Shown here: one piece after another, positions 1 to 7,195 of the stretch | Layout: every line of letters starts with the position of its first letter | How positions within the stretch are numbered: the stretch's first letter is position 1 | Assembly: GCA_048884925.1 (NCBI GenBank) | Contig: JBHLQK010000052.1 | Span: 1 to 14,999 of the forward strand | Length of the DNA: 14,999 bases | Source: SMTZ1-83 sp048884925 | Lineage (GTDB): Archaea; Asgardarchaeota; Thorarchaeia; Thorarchaeales; Thorarchaeaceae | Direction: 5' to 3' | Notes under the pieces: model-generated | Seen by the model: only the letters and a program-made list of their open reading frames with translations | Told to the model about the DNA's origin: nothing | Databases searched by the model: none | Position numbers and translations under genes: made by a program

Positions 1-567
1 ATTCTCTTCGTTATGATTTATGCTGCTTTCGCAGGAGTCAGAATATATTACAGAAGCCAGAATCTTGGTAGGACCAGTGAGAAGGAATACAATCAGATAA
101 CTAAGTCTTTTGTTGCCCTCACTATTGCAATTCTGGGATACTTTGCATCGATTTTTCTCTGGATTTTCTTTCCTCAGACCATCCTTGTTTTTCAGATGGC
201 GCTGCCAATCCTGATTCGTTGGGTTGGAGCTGGACTTGCTATGATTAGTGTTGCCTTCCTTTTGTGGATTCACCACACATTAGGGAAACAGTACTCCGCA
301 AAGCTGGAGATACAGGATCAGCACCAGCTAATAACAGTAGGACCCTACAGCATAATCCGTCATCCGATGTATGCAATCTTCATCCTCTTCTCTCTATCAG
401 TTTCACTGATCTCCGCCAATCTATTGCTCATCTTGTTTGCCATCTTCTTGTCTATTCCATTTCACTGGATTACAAGAATTGAGGAAACATTGCTTATTGA
501 CCAGTTTGGAGATGAATACGTAGAGTACATGAAGCGTACAGGTAGATTTGTGCCTCACATAGGTTAA
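1..567 (+). CDS. Isoprenylcysteine carboxyl methyltransferase (ICMT/PEMT)-like membrane protein, 5' partial
   Basis: Probable S-adenosylmethionine-dependent methyltransferase embedded in the membrane, of the isoprenylcysteine carboxyl methyltransferase / phospholipid methyltransferase-like superfamily. The frame is open to the left edge of the window. The first ATG is at 13, but the codons before it continue a hydrophobic segment, so the gene most likely begins upstream and the 184 residues from 13 lack the extreme N-terminus. Hydrophobic helices lie near residues 33-55, 58-80 and 118-150. The C-terminal half holds the family signature: GPYSIIRHPMY (about residues 110-120), then RIEETLL, then FGDEYVEYMKRTGRFVP. 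The Arg-His-Pro and Glu-Glu residues are those used by the family for cofactor binding. The substrate cannot be told from sequence; archaeal and bacterial members act on lipids, small thiols or unknown acceptors. It stops 157 nt before the next gene. Confidence 0.82.
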   Translation: MLFVMIYAAFAGVRIYYRSQNLGRTSEKEYNQITKSFVALTIAILGYFASIFLWIFFPQTILVFQMALPILIRWVGAGLAMISVAFLLWIHHTLGKQYSAKLEIQDQHQLITVGPYSIIRHPMYAIFILFSLSVSLISANLLLILFAIFLSIPFHWITRIEETLLIDQFGDEYVEYMKRTGRFVPHIG

Positions 568-650
568 GATGGGGGGAAGGCAGGCAGATGTAAGGACTTG
601 CCATTCTTTCTTTAGACAGCAGTTTTATGTGGAAACGCCACTTATGGTCC

Positions 651-658
651 TTATAATA
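651..658 (+). promoter_or_regulatory. Candidate TATA box for the 725 gene
   Basis: TTATAATA lies about 67-74 nt upstream of the ATG at 725, inside the 157-nt gap after the methyltransferase. It is the best archaeal TATA-like match in this gap. It would give an untranslated leader of roughly 40 nt. A second AT-rich stretch (TTTTAT, about 623-628) is an alternative. Nothing else recognisable was seen in 568-724 apart from the ribosome binding site GAGGTGG at 714-720. Confidence 0.35.
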
Positions 659-724
659 GTACAAATCCTACTCGGAAGGATACTCTAAAAGGGATTTGAG
701 CGACTAAATTAGTGAGGTGGTCGA

Positions 725-988
725 ATGGGTTCGGAGGATCTCAAAATCTCAGGATTTTGGAAGATGAAACTCGCCTTTCGACTAATCATGCTGGCCGGTC
801 TCATCATCATCTGGTGGGGTTTTGGTGAGCTTGTGGCTGACTACATCATATGGGCGGGCATCGAGTGGGTTCGAGTTTCAAGCGTTGGCTCCATTATCAT
901 TGGATTCGGCATTGTTGTATCTGCTGCTATTGTTGACAGGATGATGGACAGGCTCTACCGTTTATATTCTGACACATTAAAAAAATAA
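725..988 (+). CDS. Small two-helix membrane protein, function unknown
   Basis: An 87-residue protein that I do not recognise as a named family. A good Shine-Dalgarno sequence, GAGGTGG at 714-720, sits 4 nt before the ATG, which fixes the start. There are two predicted transmembrane helices, roughly residues 15-34 (rich in Leu, Ile, Trp) and 52-70 (Gly/Ile/Val-rich). A short basic, amphipathic tail follows (DRMMDRLYRLYSDTLKK). The final codons are TTA AAA AAA followed at once by TAA. They form an A7 run in perfect -1 slippery phase, and a GC-rich hairpin starts 6 nt later. The -1 frame stays open into the next ORF. The product may therefore be either this 87-residue protein or the N-terminal part of a 236-residue fusion (see the frameshift entry). 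Function is unknown in either case. Confidence 0.75.
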   Translation: MGSEDLKISGFWKMKLAFRLIMLAGLIIIWWGFGELVADYIIWAGIEWVRVSSVGSIIIGFGIVVSAAIVDRMMDRLYRLYSDTLKK

Positions 989-1008
989 CAGGGGGACAAG
1001 TAGTCCCC
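979..1008 (+). promoter_or_regulatory. Candidate -1 programmed ribosomal frameshift site: A7 slippery run plus hairpin
   Basis: Seven adenines (979-985) are read as TTA AAA AAA, giving the heptamer A-AAA-AAA in correct X-XXY-YYZ phase. The zero-frame stop TAA follows directly (986-988). After a 6-nt spacer (986-991) there is a perfect 6-bp hairpin: GGGGAC (992-997), loop AAGTA, GTCCCC (1003-1008). The -1 frame has no stop from 973 to the end of the next ORF at 1434. These are the classical elements of bacterial and viral -1 frameshifting. The alternatives are a homopolymer indel (one A lost in assembly), or two separate genes with a chance hairpin between them. Confidence 0.4.
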
Positions 1009-1044
1009 GGGTTAGGTCGTCTACCGAGTAGATTCCTAGCTGTA

Positions 1045-1434
1045 TTGGGAATGCTGATAGTCCTATTCATCACGGTGGGGGGATTGTTCTTCGTGCCCAT
1101 TTACTACAGAACCTACTCCGCAGCTCCAGCCCTCCTCTTGTCTGGTGGCGATTCAACAGATGTCTATGGATATGTCTATCAAGAGCCATTCAACGATACC
1201 ACTGGAGAGTGGACTCCAGCTGTGAATGTTAGTGTCCGCATTTTTGCCACTGACGAACTCTTCAGTGAGATTGTCCTGACAGATAGCGAAGGAAGATTCA
1301 GGTCATATAGTTCCTACAGATCAGGACAAGTCGTGACACTGACAATTGAGGAACAACGATTTCGTGCGTTCATACCCTATTTCGCCAAGGGGTCCGTGTT
1401 CCTCGGAGATTTCTATCTGGAGAGCGAATCATGA
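1045..1434 (+). CDS. Membrane-anchored extracytoplasmic beta-sandwich protein, or C-terminal half of a frameshift product
   Basis: A 129-residue ORF beginning with TTG (1045), or with ATG at 1051. Neither start has a convincing ribosome binding site, and the frame is open upstream to 973 without any ATG or GTG. A hydrophobic helix (about residues 3-20, MLIVLFITVGGLFFV) acts as a signal anchor. It is followed by a Ser/Gly linker and a domain of about 90 residues beginning VYGYVY. That domain has the pattern of a carboxypeptidase-regulatory/transthyretin-like beta-sandwich: early G-Y-V strand, PAVNVSVRIFATD, then TDSEGRFRSY, and a final FYLES strand. No catalytic motif is visible. A surface-exposed, structural or ligand-binding role is inferred from fold pattern only. 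The weak start supports translational coupling to, or fusion with, the 725-988 ORF. Confidence 0.6.
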   Translation: MGMLIVLFITVGGLFFVPIYYRTYSAAPALLLSGGDSTDVYGYVYQEPFNDTTGEWTPAVNVSVRIFATDELFSEIVLTDSEGRFRSYSSYRSGQVVTLTIEEQRFRAFIPYFAKGSVFLGDFYLESES

Positions 1435-1578
1435 AGAAATGAGCATGTGAAGTCAACAGATGATTGATGCTTGGAGGGTCTGAATTTTAGATGCAATTGC
1501 TGGTTCTTCCTCTTCCGTCCATGACACCACTCCATGACTCGGGTGGATTGGTTATGAGATTATCCAGAACAAGTGGGG

Positions 1579-1601
1579 GAGAGGGGCTGGTGCCCACTCT
1601 C
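1579..1601. terminator. Hairpin between convergent genes, likely 3'-end structure of acs
   Basis: In the 178-nt gap between the convergent stops at 1434 and 1613 there is a stable hairpin. Arm GAGAG-GGGC (1579-1587), tetraloop TGGT, then GCCC (1592-1595), a single bulged A, and CTCTC (1597-1601) give 9 base pairs. It begins about 12 nt past the acs stop on the minus strand. No long T tract follows on either strand, so termination is inferred from position and stability, not from a full terminator. Nothing else convincing was seen in 1435-1612. Confidence 0.4.
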
Positions 1602-1612
1602 TTTGAACTGAA

Positions 1613-3604
1613 TTATAGTCGTTCTTTGATCAGGGTTTCAACGACGGTCGGGTCCGCCAGTGTGGTGGTGTCACCGATGTCGTCAATCTGACCTGCTGCA
1701 ATCCTCTTGAGTATTCTGCGCATGATCTTGCCGGATCGGGTCTTTGGCAATGCATCAGCGAACTGAATCTTCTCTGGAGTTGCGATTGGACCAATCTCTG
1801 CACGCACATGGTTCCTGAGCGCGAGTCGGAGATCGTCAGTCTTCTCAATGCCCACCTTCAGAGTAGCGAAGACATAGATTGATTCTCCTTTGATATCATG
1901 TGGGAACCCAACTACCGCACACTCTGCAACTGCAGGATGCTTCACGAGAGCGCTCTCGATTTCAGCAGTACCGAGCCGGTGACCTGAAACCTTGAGCACG
2001 TCATCTATTCGACCCATGACAAAGTAGTAGCCGTCCTCGTTAAAGCGGCCTCCGTCCCCTGTCATGTACATCGGATGGCCAGTATCAGGATCCTTGTACT
2101 GCACCCAGTATGTGTTCCTGAACCTCATATGGTCTCCGTAGACTGTCCTCATCAGACCAGGCCATGGCTCACGGATACAGATGTAGCCTCCTTCGTTGGC
2201 ACCAACAGGCTGTCCACCCTCATCAACAATAATGGGTTTCACGCCAAAGAAGGGATGTGTAGTACTGCCTGGGATGGTGGCTGTGGCACCAGGCAGTGGA
2301 GTGAATATCACACCGCCGGTTTCAGTCTGCCAATATGTGTCGACAATCGGACACTTCCCTTTGCCAATCTGCTCATGGTACCACATCCAAGCCTCAGGGT
2401 TGATAGGCTCACCGACTGTACCAAGCAAGTTCAGACTACTAAGGTCGTGCTTCTTCACTGGGTCCTCACCGAATCGCATCAGGGCTCTAATGGCTGTAGG
2501 AGCAGTATAGAACTGGTTGACCTTCCAGCGCTCAACCTCAAGCCAGAAGCGGTCGTTGTCGGGATAAGTTGGCGTACCCTCGAACATCATTGTGGTAGCG
2601 CCTGCGGACAAGGGGCCATAGACAATGTATGAGTGACCTGTAATCCAGCCGATGTCTGCAGTACACCAGTAGACATCGCCGGGGTGCCAGTCGAAGATTG
2701 TCTTGAACGAATAGGTTGTATAGGTCATGTAGCCACCAGTTGTGTGTAGAACACCCTTTGGTTTACCAGTGGAGCCGGATGTGTAGAGAATAAAGAGTGG
2801 GTCCTCGGCGTTCAGCCACTCAGGCTCACATTTGTCATCGACCTTTGCGTACTCATCGTGGTACCAGGCATCCCTGCTCTCATCCCAGGGAACGTCTTCA
2901 ACATCCATACGCTGAACTACGAGCACCTTCTCAACAATGTCGAGGTCCTCGAGTGCAATGTCGGCATTCTTCTTCTGGGGCACAATCTTGCCATTCCTGT
3001 AGTAGGCATCAGCCGTGACAAGGATCTTGCTCTGACAGTCCTCGATTCTATCCTTAAGTGAATCAGCAGTGAAGCCACCGAAGACTATGCTGTGAACCGC
3101 ACCAATCCTGACGCAGGCCAACATGATGATGGCCAACTCGGGAATCATTGGCATGTAGATAGTGATTGTGTCACCTTTCTTCACACCGAGGTTCTTCAGG
3201 ACGTTAGCAGCCTTGTTGACCTCGCTCAGAAGCTCCTTGTAGGTGTAGGTCTTGGACTCATCGAGTGGGTCACCTTGCCAGATAAGTGCCAACTGGTCAC
3301 CGTTTCCAGCTTCAACATGCTTGTCCAAACAGTTGTAGGCCATGTTTGTGACGCCATCCTCGAAAAAGGTGAATTTGATATTGTCAATATCCGTCCACTC
3401 GAACCCCTTGGTTGGCTCCTTCTTCCAGTAAATCAAATCCTTAGCGATCTTGAGCCAGAACTCGTCGGGATTTTTGATTGACTCCTTCCAGAGCTTCATC
3501 CTCTCGTCGTGGCTCTTGATATAAGCCTTATCGACGAAACTCGGTGGAGGTGGAAATCTCCGTTCCTCTTGGCTCGTAACAGTGATCTTCTTTTCTTCGG
3601 CCAT
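1613..3604 (-). CDS. acs: Acetyl-CoA synthetase, AMP-forming
   Basis: Converts acetate, ATP and CoA to acetyl-CoA, AMP and pyrophosphate in the cytoplasm (ANL adenylating superfamily). The start is placed at the ATG at 3604, giving 663 residues, the usual length for the family. Shine-Dalgarno GGTGAT (3611-3616, minus strand) lies 6 nt upstream; an in-frame start 17 codons earlier has no such support. The N-terminal ACAS segment occupies about residues 15-85. The P-loop YTSGSTGKPKG is at about 274-284 and YWQTETGG at about 424-431; its Trp is the residue that restricts the pocket to acetate in Acs enzymes. The hinge GRIDDVLKVSGHR is at about 531-543, and PKTRSGKIMRR at about 620-630 contains the catalytic lysine that is reversibly acetylated in bacterial Acs. 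No truncation or missing motif. It lies 198 nt downstream of the carboxylate transporter on the same strand, beyond a terminator, so it probably has its own promoter. Confidence 0.97.
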   Translation of the reverse strand: MAEEKKITVTSQEERRFPPPPSFVDKAYIKSHDERMKLWKESIKNPDEFWLKIAKDLIYWKKEPTKGFEWTDIDNIKFTFFEDGVTNMAYNCLDKHVEAGNGDQLALIWQGDPLDESKTYTYKELLSEVNKAANVLKNLGVKKGDTITIYMPMIPELAIIMLACVRIGAVHSIVFGGFTADSLKDRIEDCQSKILVTADAYYRNGKIVPQKKNADIALEDLDIVEKVLVVQRMDVEDVPWDESRDAWYHDEYAKVDDKCEPEWLNAEDPLFILYTSGSTGKPKGVLHTTGGYMTYTTYSFKTIFDWHPGDVYWCTADIGWITGHSYIVYGPLSAGATTMMFEGTPTYPDNDRFWLEVERWKVNQFYTAPTAIRALMRFGEDPVKKHDLSSLNLLGTVGEPINPEAWMWYHEQIGKGKCPIVDTYWQTETGGVIFTPLPGATATIPGSTTHPFFGVKPIIVDEGGQPVGANEGGYICIREPWPGLMRTVYGDHMRFRNTYWVQYKDPDTGHPMYMTGDGGRFNEDGYYFVMGRIDDVLKVSGHRLGTAEIESALVKHPAVAECAVVGFPHDIKGESIYVFATLKVGIEKTDDLRLALRNHVRAEIGPIATPEKIQFADALPKTRSGKIMRRILKRIAAGQIDDIGDTTTLADPTVVETLIKERL

Positions 3605-3742
3605 GAAATAATCACCACAAGCAAAGTTGCTTTGGACCTCCGCGCTAAGTCGCACCCTTAAGAAGATTTGCCAATAGATGCATTTTTGGTGAGGTTTAGG
3701 CGGAATGTTTAATCACGAAAACAAAGTGTTAAGTCATGCAGG

Positions 3743-3785
3743 AAAAAGAAACTGAACGAGGTCAAGGAATAACGTCCTCGACCTC
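3743..3785 (-). terminator. Intrinsic-type terminator of the OFA transporter gene
   Basis: Arms GAGGTC-A-AGGA (3758-3768) and TCCT-C-GACCTC (3775-3785) enclose a 6-nt loop. In the minus-strand RNA the central pair is G-U, so the stem is 11 uninterrupted pairs; in the plus-strand RNA the same position is an A-C mismatch. A T-rich tract (TTTCTTTTT on the minus strand, 3743-3751) follows the hairpin after about 6 nt. It lies 18 nt beyond the transporter stop. Orientation, wobble pattern and T tract all point to terminating the minus-strand transporter transcript before acs. The remainder, 3605-3742, should hold the acs promoter; TTCTTAAGG-like and AAAAATG-like sequences are present, but none stands out. 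Confidence 0.7.
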
Positions 3786-3802
3786 AAAACATAGGGACTG
3801 TG

Positions 3803-5080
3803 TTACTGCAGATTCTTGCGCATGAACTTCAGAGCAATCGTGAAGACAACCGCAATAATCGCGAGGACGCCAGTAACAACAAAAGCCATGAAGTATGAGC
3901 CTGTTGCGTCAACGATTGGTCCAGCTACAAATGCACCTGTTATACCAGCAATACCGTAGGCTGTGAACATCACACCATAGTTCTTACCGACATTCTTGGA
4001 GCCCCAGAAGTCGGCAGTCGCAGATGGAAAGAGCGCAAAGTTTCCTCCGAAACAAAAGCCTACAAGAGACGCAATGAGCATGACTGCTATCCAATCAACT
4101 GCTAGGGTAGTGACGTATGCAAAAGTAAACATACCTAGTGCTAAGACCAAGAACATTGTGGTCATAGTATTCTCTCGTCCAAGTCTGTCAGAAACTGCTC
4201 CCCAGACAATCCGTCCGGCTGCATTCAAGAGGCTCATAACACCAACAATGACTGCAGCAAATGCGGCACCGCCAACTGGATCAACCTCTACAGCCGCACT
4301 CTTGACATTTCCAAGCGTCATGAGACCGGCTGTGGCTGCAAAAACAAACATGAGCCATAATAGCCAGAAGCTCATTGTCTTAATCATCTCACTGGGCATT
4401 ATGTCTATACCCTTTCCGTCAGCTGTGGTTGCAGGTGGAGAATAGCCTGCAGGAAGCCAGCCTACTGGAGGATTGGTTAAGACCTGTGCCCCAAGGATTA
4501 CAAGAACCAGATAGGTCACCCCTAGAATCAGAAATGGTGTGCCAACTTGCAGAGTCGTGGGCACATTGAACATGCCAAGCAATAATTCTTCAACATAGCC
4601 AAAGACGAGTGCACCGCCACCAAATCCAGCAACTGCAATACCGGTGATTGTTCCCTTCTTGTCTGGGAACCACTTCACAAGTGCAGCAATTGGACATACG
4701 TAAGCAAATCCGATACCAGCGCCACCTATGATCCCATAGGTGATGATTAGCCAAATAGTGCCAATAAGCTCGTTGCCAGCTGCTACGATATCAACTAAGA
4801 ACGCGAGTATGTAACCTAAACCGAGAAGAACACCTCCAATTGTGGCAACCTTTCTAGGACCTACTCGATCCTGCCACCGCCCAGCAAAGATCATGAACAG
4901 CGCGAACGAGGCGAGACCTGCAGCAAATGGCAGCTGCGTGAAGAACGCAGACCATGTGTATGTGCCACCCCTCAATGCTGTCTGGAAGAATGACCAGGCG
5001 TATATTGAACCCAGACATAGCTGGACGATGATAGCACCTAGAATCACAAGATTCCGGTTTCCGACCTTTTCTTCAGACAT
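3803..5080 (-). CDS. OFA-family major facilitator transporter (oxalate/formate antiporter-like carboxylate carrier)
   Basis: A 425-residue polytopic inner-membrane carrier with 12 predicted helices, of the major facilitator superfamily, OFA (oxalate:formate antiporter) branch. Members move small mono- or dicarboxylates such as formate, oxalate, lactate or acetate. The start is the ATG at 5080: Shine-Dalgarno AGGTGG (5086-5091, minus) is 5 nt upstream, while an in-frame GTG at 5089 overlaps that site and is unlikely. Visible family signatures are GSIYAWSFF in helix 1 (about 24-32), loop 2-3 motif GRWQDRVGPRK (about 67-77), its second-half counterpart GRIVWGAVSDRLGR, and the late GGNFALFPSATADFWG...NYGVMFTAYG segment. 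Length is typical for the family. The gene is divergent from the CoA-transferase fusions and upstream of acs, so an acetate or short-chain acid is a reasonable inferred substrate. Confidence 0.88.
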   Translation of the reverse strand: MSEEKVGNRNLVILGAIIVQLCLGSIYAWSFFQTALRGGTYTWSAFFTQLPFAAGLASFALFMIFAGRWQDRVGPRKVATIGGVLLGLGYILAFLVDIVAAGNELIGTIWLIITYGIIGGAGIGFAYVCPIAALVKWFPDKKGTITGIAVAGFGGGALVFGYVEELLLGMFNVPTTLQVGTPFLILGVTYLVLVILGAQVLTNPPVGWLPAGYSPPATTADGKGIDIMPSEMIKTMSFWLLWLMFVFAATAGLMTLGNVKSAAVEVDPVGGAAFAAVIVGVMSLLNAAGRIVWGAVSDRLGRENTMTTMFLVLALGMFTFAYVTTLAVDWIAVMLIASLVGFCFGGNFALFPSATADFWGSKNVGKNYGVMFTAYGIAGITGAFVAGPIVDATGSYFMAFVVTGVLAIIAVVFTIALKFMRKNLQ

Positions 5081-5190
5081 TATATCCACCTGATTGATTG
5101 TCGAGTCTTGTGCCGTCGCGCGATGCTACCACCTGATAAGGTTTCTTACATGACAACAGCCCAGTCGTATTGGTTATCAGTTTGCAAACG

Positions 5191-5200
5191 TCTATATAAT
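5191..5200 (+). promoter_or_regulatory. TATA box of the first CoA-transferase/GNAT gene
   Basis: TCTATATAAT lies about 38-47 nt before the ATG at 5238, in the 157-nt divergent gap 5081-5237. It is a strong archaeal TATA-box match, with transcription expected to begin near 5220 and a short leader containing GAGG (5227-5230). The second paralogue has a similar box at nearly the same distance. The minus-strand transporter promoter must lie in the same gap; CCTTATCAGG (minus strand, about 5133-5142) is only a weak candidate. Confidence 0.65.
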
Positions 5201-5237
5201 CCAAATCAACTTCGGTTCGTTGAAAAGAGGGATTGCA

Positions 5238-7124
5238 ATGTCTGGAATCAGATGGGAAGAGAAGTACAAGAAGAAAATACTTGCAGCCAAGAACGCTATC
5301 AAGAAAATCAAGAGAGGCACTCGTATCTTCCTAGGAACAGGATGTGGAGTGCCGTATCATTTGGTACAGGAGTTGGCAAATCATGCTCATCAAATGTCCG
5401 ATAATGAGATAGTCCATCTGCTCACTCTGGGCGACACCCCCTCTGCAGATCCGAAGTTTCAGGCACAATTCAGACATAACACCTTTTTTGTATCAGAGAA
5501 CATCCGCGAAGCGGTTTCGGAGGGCCGAGCTGACTACTCACCAATAATGCTCTCTGACATCCCTCGCCTCTTCAGGACAAAGAGGATGCCTCTTGATGTA
5601 GCCTTGATACAAATCAGTCCACCCGATGAACATGGGTTCAGCTCCATGGGGATCTCTGTGGATATCACCAAGTCAGCTGCTGAAAGCGCGGACCTAGTCA
5701 TAGCTCAGGTCAACGAGAAGATGCCTGTCACACATGGCGATTCGTTTATCGATATCAGGGACATCGACTACCTAGTTCCATTCAACGAGCCTCTCAGGGA
5801 GTTCGAGTCACACAAAGGTGATGAAACTATTGATCTCATTGGTTCCTATGTTGCGCGACTTATCGAGAATGAGTCTACTCTGGAGCTAGGAATTGGGGCT
5901 CTGCCACAGGCGGTTTGTAGCAATCTTCAGGAAACTGGTGTGAGAGACCTCGGAATTCACACAGAGATGTTTAGTGACAGTTTAATTCCCCTAATAGAAA
6001 ATGAAGTGGTCACTAACAAGAAGAAGAGCATTCACAAAGGTCAGGTCATTGCCAGTTTTGCTATGGGCACCAAGAAACTCTACGAATATATTGACAATAA
6101 CCCGATGTTTCACTTTCATGACACAGCCTATGTCAACGACCCGTATGTCATAGGCCAGAACAAGAAGATGATAGCTATCAACTCGGCTCTTGAGATTGAT
6201 CTGACTGGCCAAGTGTGCGCAGACTCAATTGGCCACAAGTTTTACAGTGGGATTGGCGGTCAGGTAGACTTCATCCGTGGCGCATCAAGGTCACCAGGTG
6301 GGAAAGCCATCATCTGCATGCAGTCAACAGCCATGGACGGCAAAGTTTCGCGGATTGTGCCCCGGTTGAGTGAGGGGGCCGGAGTAGTGACAACACGTGG
6401 CGATGTTGATGTGGTGATAACCGAGTATGGTCTAGCAATACTACATGGAAAGACCATTAGAGAACGAGTCCTATCACTAATTGCTGTTGCACATCCTGAC
6501 TTCAGGAACGAGCTGCTTGAGGCTGCAAAGAAAATGCATTATGTCTTTGAGGATCAGGTACCCTTTCAAGTCAAAGGAACCTACTTCCCAACAGAATATG
6601 AATACCAAGAAGCATTCAAAGGTGTGGAGGGGACTGTTATAGTCCACTTTAGACTCGCCCGACCAGACGATTCAGATAGAATCAAGGATTTATTTTATGG
6701 GCTCTCAGAAGAGAGTATATACTTCAGGTTCCTCACGCCTCTAAAGAGCCTACCCAGACGCACGTTGCAAGACTTCTACGACGTAGATGCCGACCGAGAT
6801 GTATCTATTGTAGCAGTTATCAGGCCGAGAGGCGAGAGTGAGTCTGAAAGAATCATAGGCGCAGGAAGATATTTGCTCAACAGAAGCACAAATGAGGCGG
6901 AGTTTGCCCTTCTTGTTCGAGACGAGTATCAGGGAATGGGAATCGGGAGTTTCATGCTCTCTCACTTGATGCGGATTGCAAAGAGTAAGGGTGTGGAGGC
7001 TTTTGTCGCATTTGTGCATCCAAGAAATCAGCCAATGATTAGATTTCTGCATAAGACCGGAAAGGTAGTTCAGAGCCATCTGAGTATCCAAGACGATGAG
7101 TATACTTTCAAACTCAAGCTCTAA
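5238..7124 (+). CDS. Acetyl-CoA hydrolase/CoA-transferase fused to GNAT acetyltransferase (paralogue 1)
   Basis: A 628-residue cytoplasmic two-part enzyme. Residues about 10-205 and 265-420 form the two halves of the acetyl-CoA hydrolase/transferase family (4-hydroxybutyrate or acetate CoA-transferase type). That family transfers CoA between acyl groups through a glutamyl-CoA intermediate. GIHTEMFSD (239-247) contains E243, which I take to be the catalytic Glu from alignment memory of the family. GIGALPQAV (218-226) and GIGGQVDFIRGA (338-349) are conserved CoA-site motifs. A GNAT domain follows (about 470-628) with the acetyl-CoA loop QGMGIG (565-570). Its sequence style (RPDD...FYGLSEESIYFRFLTPLKSLP) resembles GNAT domains of Pat-type protein acetyltransferases. 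The ATG at 5238 was chosen because GAGG lies 7 nt upstream and it aligns with the paralogue's start; a TTG at 5220 is rejected. The gap to the next gene is 71 nt. Substrates are unknown. Confidence 0.9.
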   Translation: MSGIRWEEKYKKKILAAKNAIKKIKRGTRIFLGTGCGVPYHLVQELANHAHQMSDNEIVHLLTLGDTPSADPKFQAQFRHNTFFVSENIREAVSEGRADYSPIMLSDIPRLFRTKRMPLDVALIQISPPDEHGFSSMGISVDITKSAAESADLVIAQVNEKMPVTHGDSFIDIRDIDYLVPFNEPLREFESHKGDETIDLIGSYVARLIENESTLELGIGALPQAVCSNLQETGVRDLGIHTEMFSDSLIPLIENEVVTNKKKSIHKGQVIASFAMGTKKLYEYIDNNPMFHFHDTAYVNDPYVIGQNKKMIAINSALEIDLTGQVCADSIGHKFYSGIGGQVDFIRGASRSPGGKAIICMQSTAMDGKVSRIVPRLSEGAGVVTTRGDVDVVITEYGLAILHGKTIRERVLSLIAVAHPDFRNELLEAAKKMHYVFEDQVPFQVKGTYFPTEYEYQEAFKGVEGTVIVHFRLARPDDSDRIKDLFYGLSEESIYFRFLTPLKSLPRRTLQDFYDVDADRDVSIVAVIRPRGESESERIIGAGRYLLNRSTNEAEFALLVRDEYQGMGIGSFMLSHLMRIAKSKGVEAFVAFVHPRNQPMIRFLHKTGKVVQSHLSIQDDEYTFKLKL

Positions 7125-7145
7125 TCCCGTTTGCCTGTTGGAAAT

Positions 7146-7153
7146 CTCTATAT
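7146..7153 (+). promoter_or_regulatory. Candidate TATA box of the second CoA-transferase/GNAT gene
   Basis: TCTATATG lies 43-50 nt before the ATG at 7196, in the 71-nt gap between the paralogues. Its spacing and core resemble the box before the first copy, so the promoter may have been duplicated with the gene. Read-through from the first gene is also possible, because no terminator is visible in the gap. Confidence 0.5.
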
Positions 7154-7195
7154 GGCCCATAAGACCTTGAATCTAGCAATCCAGAGGAGAGATGG

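Noticed and set aside
1491..1691. A 66-residue plus-strand ORF overlapping the end of acs
   Set aside because: It overlaps acs in antisense, has low-complexity composition and matches no recognisable motif. It is best explained as a chance frame.
2075..3481. Several plus-strand ORFs of 73-185 residues
   Set aside because: They lie wholly antisense to acs, whose protein is a full-length, motif-complete enzyme. They are shadow frames.
5081..5089. GTG at 5089 as the transporter start
   Set aside because: The GTG overlaps the AGGTGG ribosome binding site that serves the ATG at 5080.
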